Source of the DNA: DAIDKA01 sp963708865
GTDB taxonomy: Bacteria > Pseudomonadota > Gammaproteobacteria > Steroidobacterales > Steroidobacteraceae
Assembly (NCBI GenBank): GCA_963708865.1
Contig: CAVPUC010000005.1
Span: forward strand, 62,001 to 126,000
DNA length: 64,000 nucleotides
Reading direction: 5' to 3'
This document shows, in pieces, positions 63,384-64,000 of this stretch; within the stretch, counting starts at the first letter, position 1; every line of letters starts with the position of its first letter. The position numbers and the translations under genes were made by a program. The notes below the pieces were generated by a model that saw only the letters and a list, made by a program, of their open reading frames with translations, searched no databases and was not told the DNA's origin.

Positions 63384-64000
63384 GTGCGCGACCTGCCCGG
63401 CATGTGGCGCCGCTCACTGCTGATTGCGGCGGATGGTGCGCGCGACTTCACGACGCAGGTGCGCTGGCTGCAGGCGCAGACGTTCTATGTGGATCTGCGT
63501 CAGAGCGCCCAGCTTCCGGACTTCCTGCATCAGCGCTGCCTGCTCGACCTCACGTTCGAGGACTGCGCGCAGCTGGCCTTGCAGGAGGCCTTCGCGGGAC
63601 GCCTGGGGTTTGACGGGGAGTGCTTCGAGTGGCTGCGGCTGATCGACTTTCAACCGCCAAGCGCCCGCGCCGATGCCGGCTGGCTGTGGTGGGAGGAGCA
63701 GACCCTGATCGAGGCCGGGCGGGAGGTGCCGTATGTTGAACACTGGGTGCGCGATCCGACGGTGGTGACGCGCCCGCTCGCGGCGCTGCGGCTGCACGAT
63801 GCCGCCGCCGATGTCGCGGCGGTCGCGGTCCAGGTGGGCACCGTTTTCATGTTCGCGCGTGATCGGCAGGTGGCGTTGCCGCGCGGCGCATCGCTCGCCG
63901 AATGCGTGGCCGGCGCGGGCTCCCTCGCGCAGGCGCGGGCGATGGTGGATTGTGAGATGACGTTGGGGTCGGCGGGCCCCGGCGGCAATGTGATCCTGGC
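63384..64000 (+). CDS. Uncharacterised protein, 3' end outside window
   Basis: At least 205 residues, open to the right edge. LPGMWRRSLLIAADGARDFT, VRWLQAQTFYVDLRQSAQLP and FAGRLGFDGECFEWLRLIDF suggest a beta-barrel-like fold with many Trp, and WLWWEEQTLIEAGREVPYVE continues it. There is faint similarity in layout to the HRI1/lipocalin-like group, which is a guess. GTG at 63384 is the preferred start; a TTG at 63348 overlapping the previous stop (TTGA) and an ATG at 63402 are alternatives. It contains no signal peptide. Confidence 0.6.
   Translation, partial: MRDLPGMWRRSLLIAADGARDFTTQVRWLQAQTFYVDLRQSAQLPDFLHQRCLLDLTFEDCAQLALQEAFAGRLGFDGECFEWLRLIDFQPPSARADAGWLWWEEQTLIEAGREVPYVEHWVRDPTVVTRPLAALRLHDAAADVAAVAVQVGTVFMFARDRQVALPRGASLAECVAGAGSLAQARAMVDCEMTLGSAGPGGNVIL

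Overview
A 64 kb, GC-rich, densely coding segment of a Gram-negative proteobacterial chromosome. TonB-dependent receptors, lipoproteins, Tat and Sec exported enzymes, quinohaemoproteins and an EmrAB-type tripartite pump are all present. The gene content is most like an uncultured, catabolically versatile gammaproteobacterium (Steroidobacterales/Nevskiales-like); this is inference from content, because there is no rRNA or tRNA to place it. I saw no CRISPR array, insertion sequence, phage gene or RNA gene.

Layout. 0-8.9 kb: end of a sorbosone-dehydrogenase-like quinoprotein with a DUF2231 membrane protein; an ammonium transporter behind a plausible sigma-54/NtrC control region; a fused PP2C phosphatase/Ser-Thr kinase; a Nei/Fpg DNA glycosylase; a type II NADH dehydrogenase. 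9-20.6 kb: a TonB receptor divergent from a PQQ/haem dehydrogenase and a DUF885 peptidase-like gene; EF-hand protein; FTCD_C-type protein; YghU-like GST; DoxX-like protein; a B12-binding radical SAM enzyme. 20.7-28 kb: a run of exported proteins (tandem NTF2/SnoaL domains, a Tat-exported short-chain dehydrogenase, a DUF8021-like protein), then a catalase-like peroxidase with cytochrome b561, and an AlkD-like repair protein. 28-36 kb: an AraC remnant, a DUF1800/DUF1501 pair, an aldehyde dehydrogenase/SnoaL/thioredoxin operon, and a tannase-feruloyl esterase with a DsbA-like partner. 36-43 kb: two copies of a translationally coupled two-gene module of uncharacterised exported proteins around a DUF6152 gene and a membrane-tailed XRE regulator, followed by an MFS transporter, SnoaL and SRPBCC proteins. 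43-50 kb: outer-membrane factor/EmrB/EmrA pump divergent from a TetR regulator coupled to a fumarylacetoacetate-hydrolase-like gene. 50-58 kb: a second PQQ/haem dehydrogenase, OsmC, a YVTN beta-propeller, an SO2930-type dihaem cytochrome and a second TonB receptor. 58-64 kb: small exported proteins, PEP carboxylase, a second DUF8021-like gene and a partial unknown gene.

Read together, outer-membrane receptors, periplasmic quinoproteins, an esterase, an aldehyde dehydrogenase, small NTF2/SRPBCC proteins and pumps suggest uptake and stepwise oxidation of plant- or terpenoid-like organic compounds with much of the chemistry outside the cytoplasm. The substrate cannot be named from sequence alone.

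Quality warning. At least 15 recognisable genes, including the housekeeping gene ppc, are interrupted by frame changes. Of about 25 such sites, about 22 fit a single extra base and about 3 a missing base. Corrected lengths come out as whole codons. This is best explained by insertion-biased sequencing error, so interrupted genes are annotated as single genes spanning the breaks rather than as pseudogenes, except the AraC remnant.
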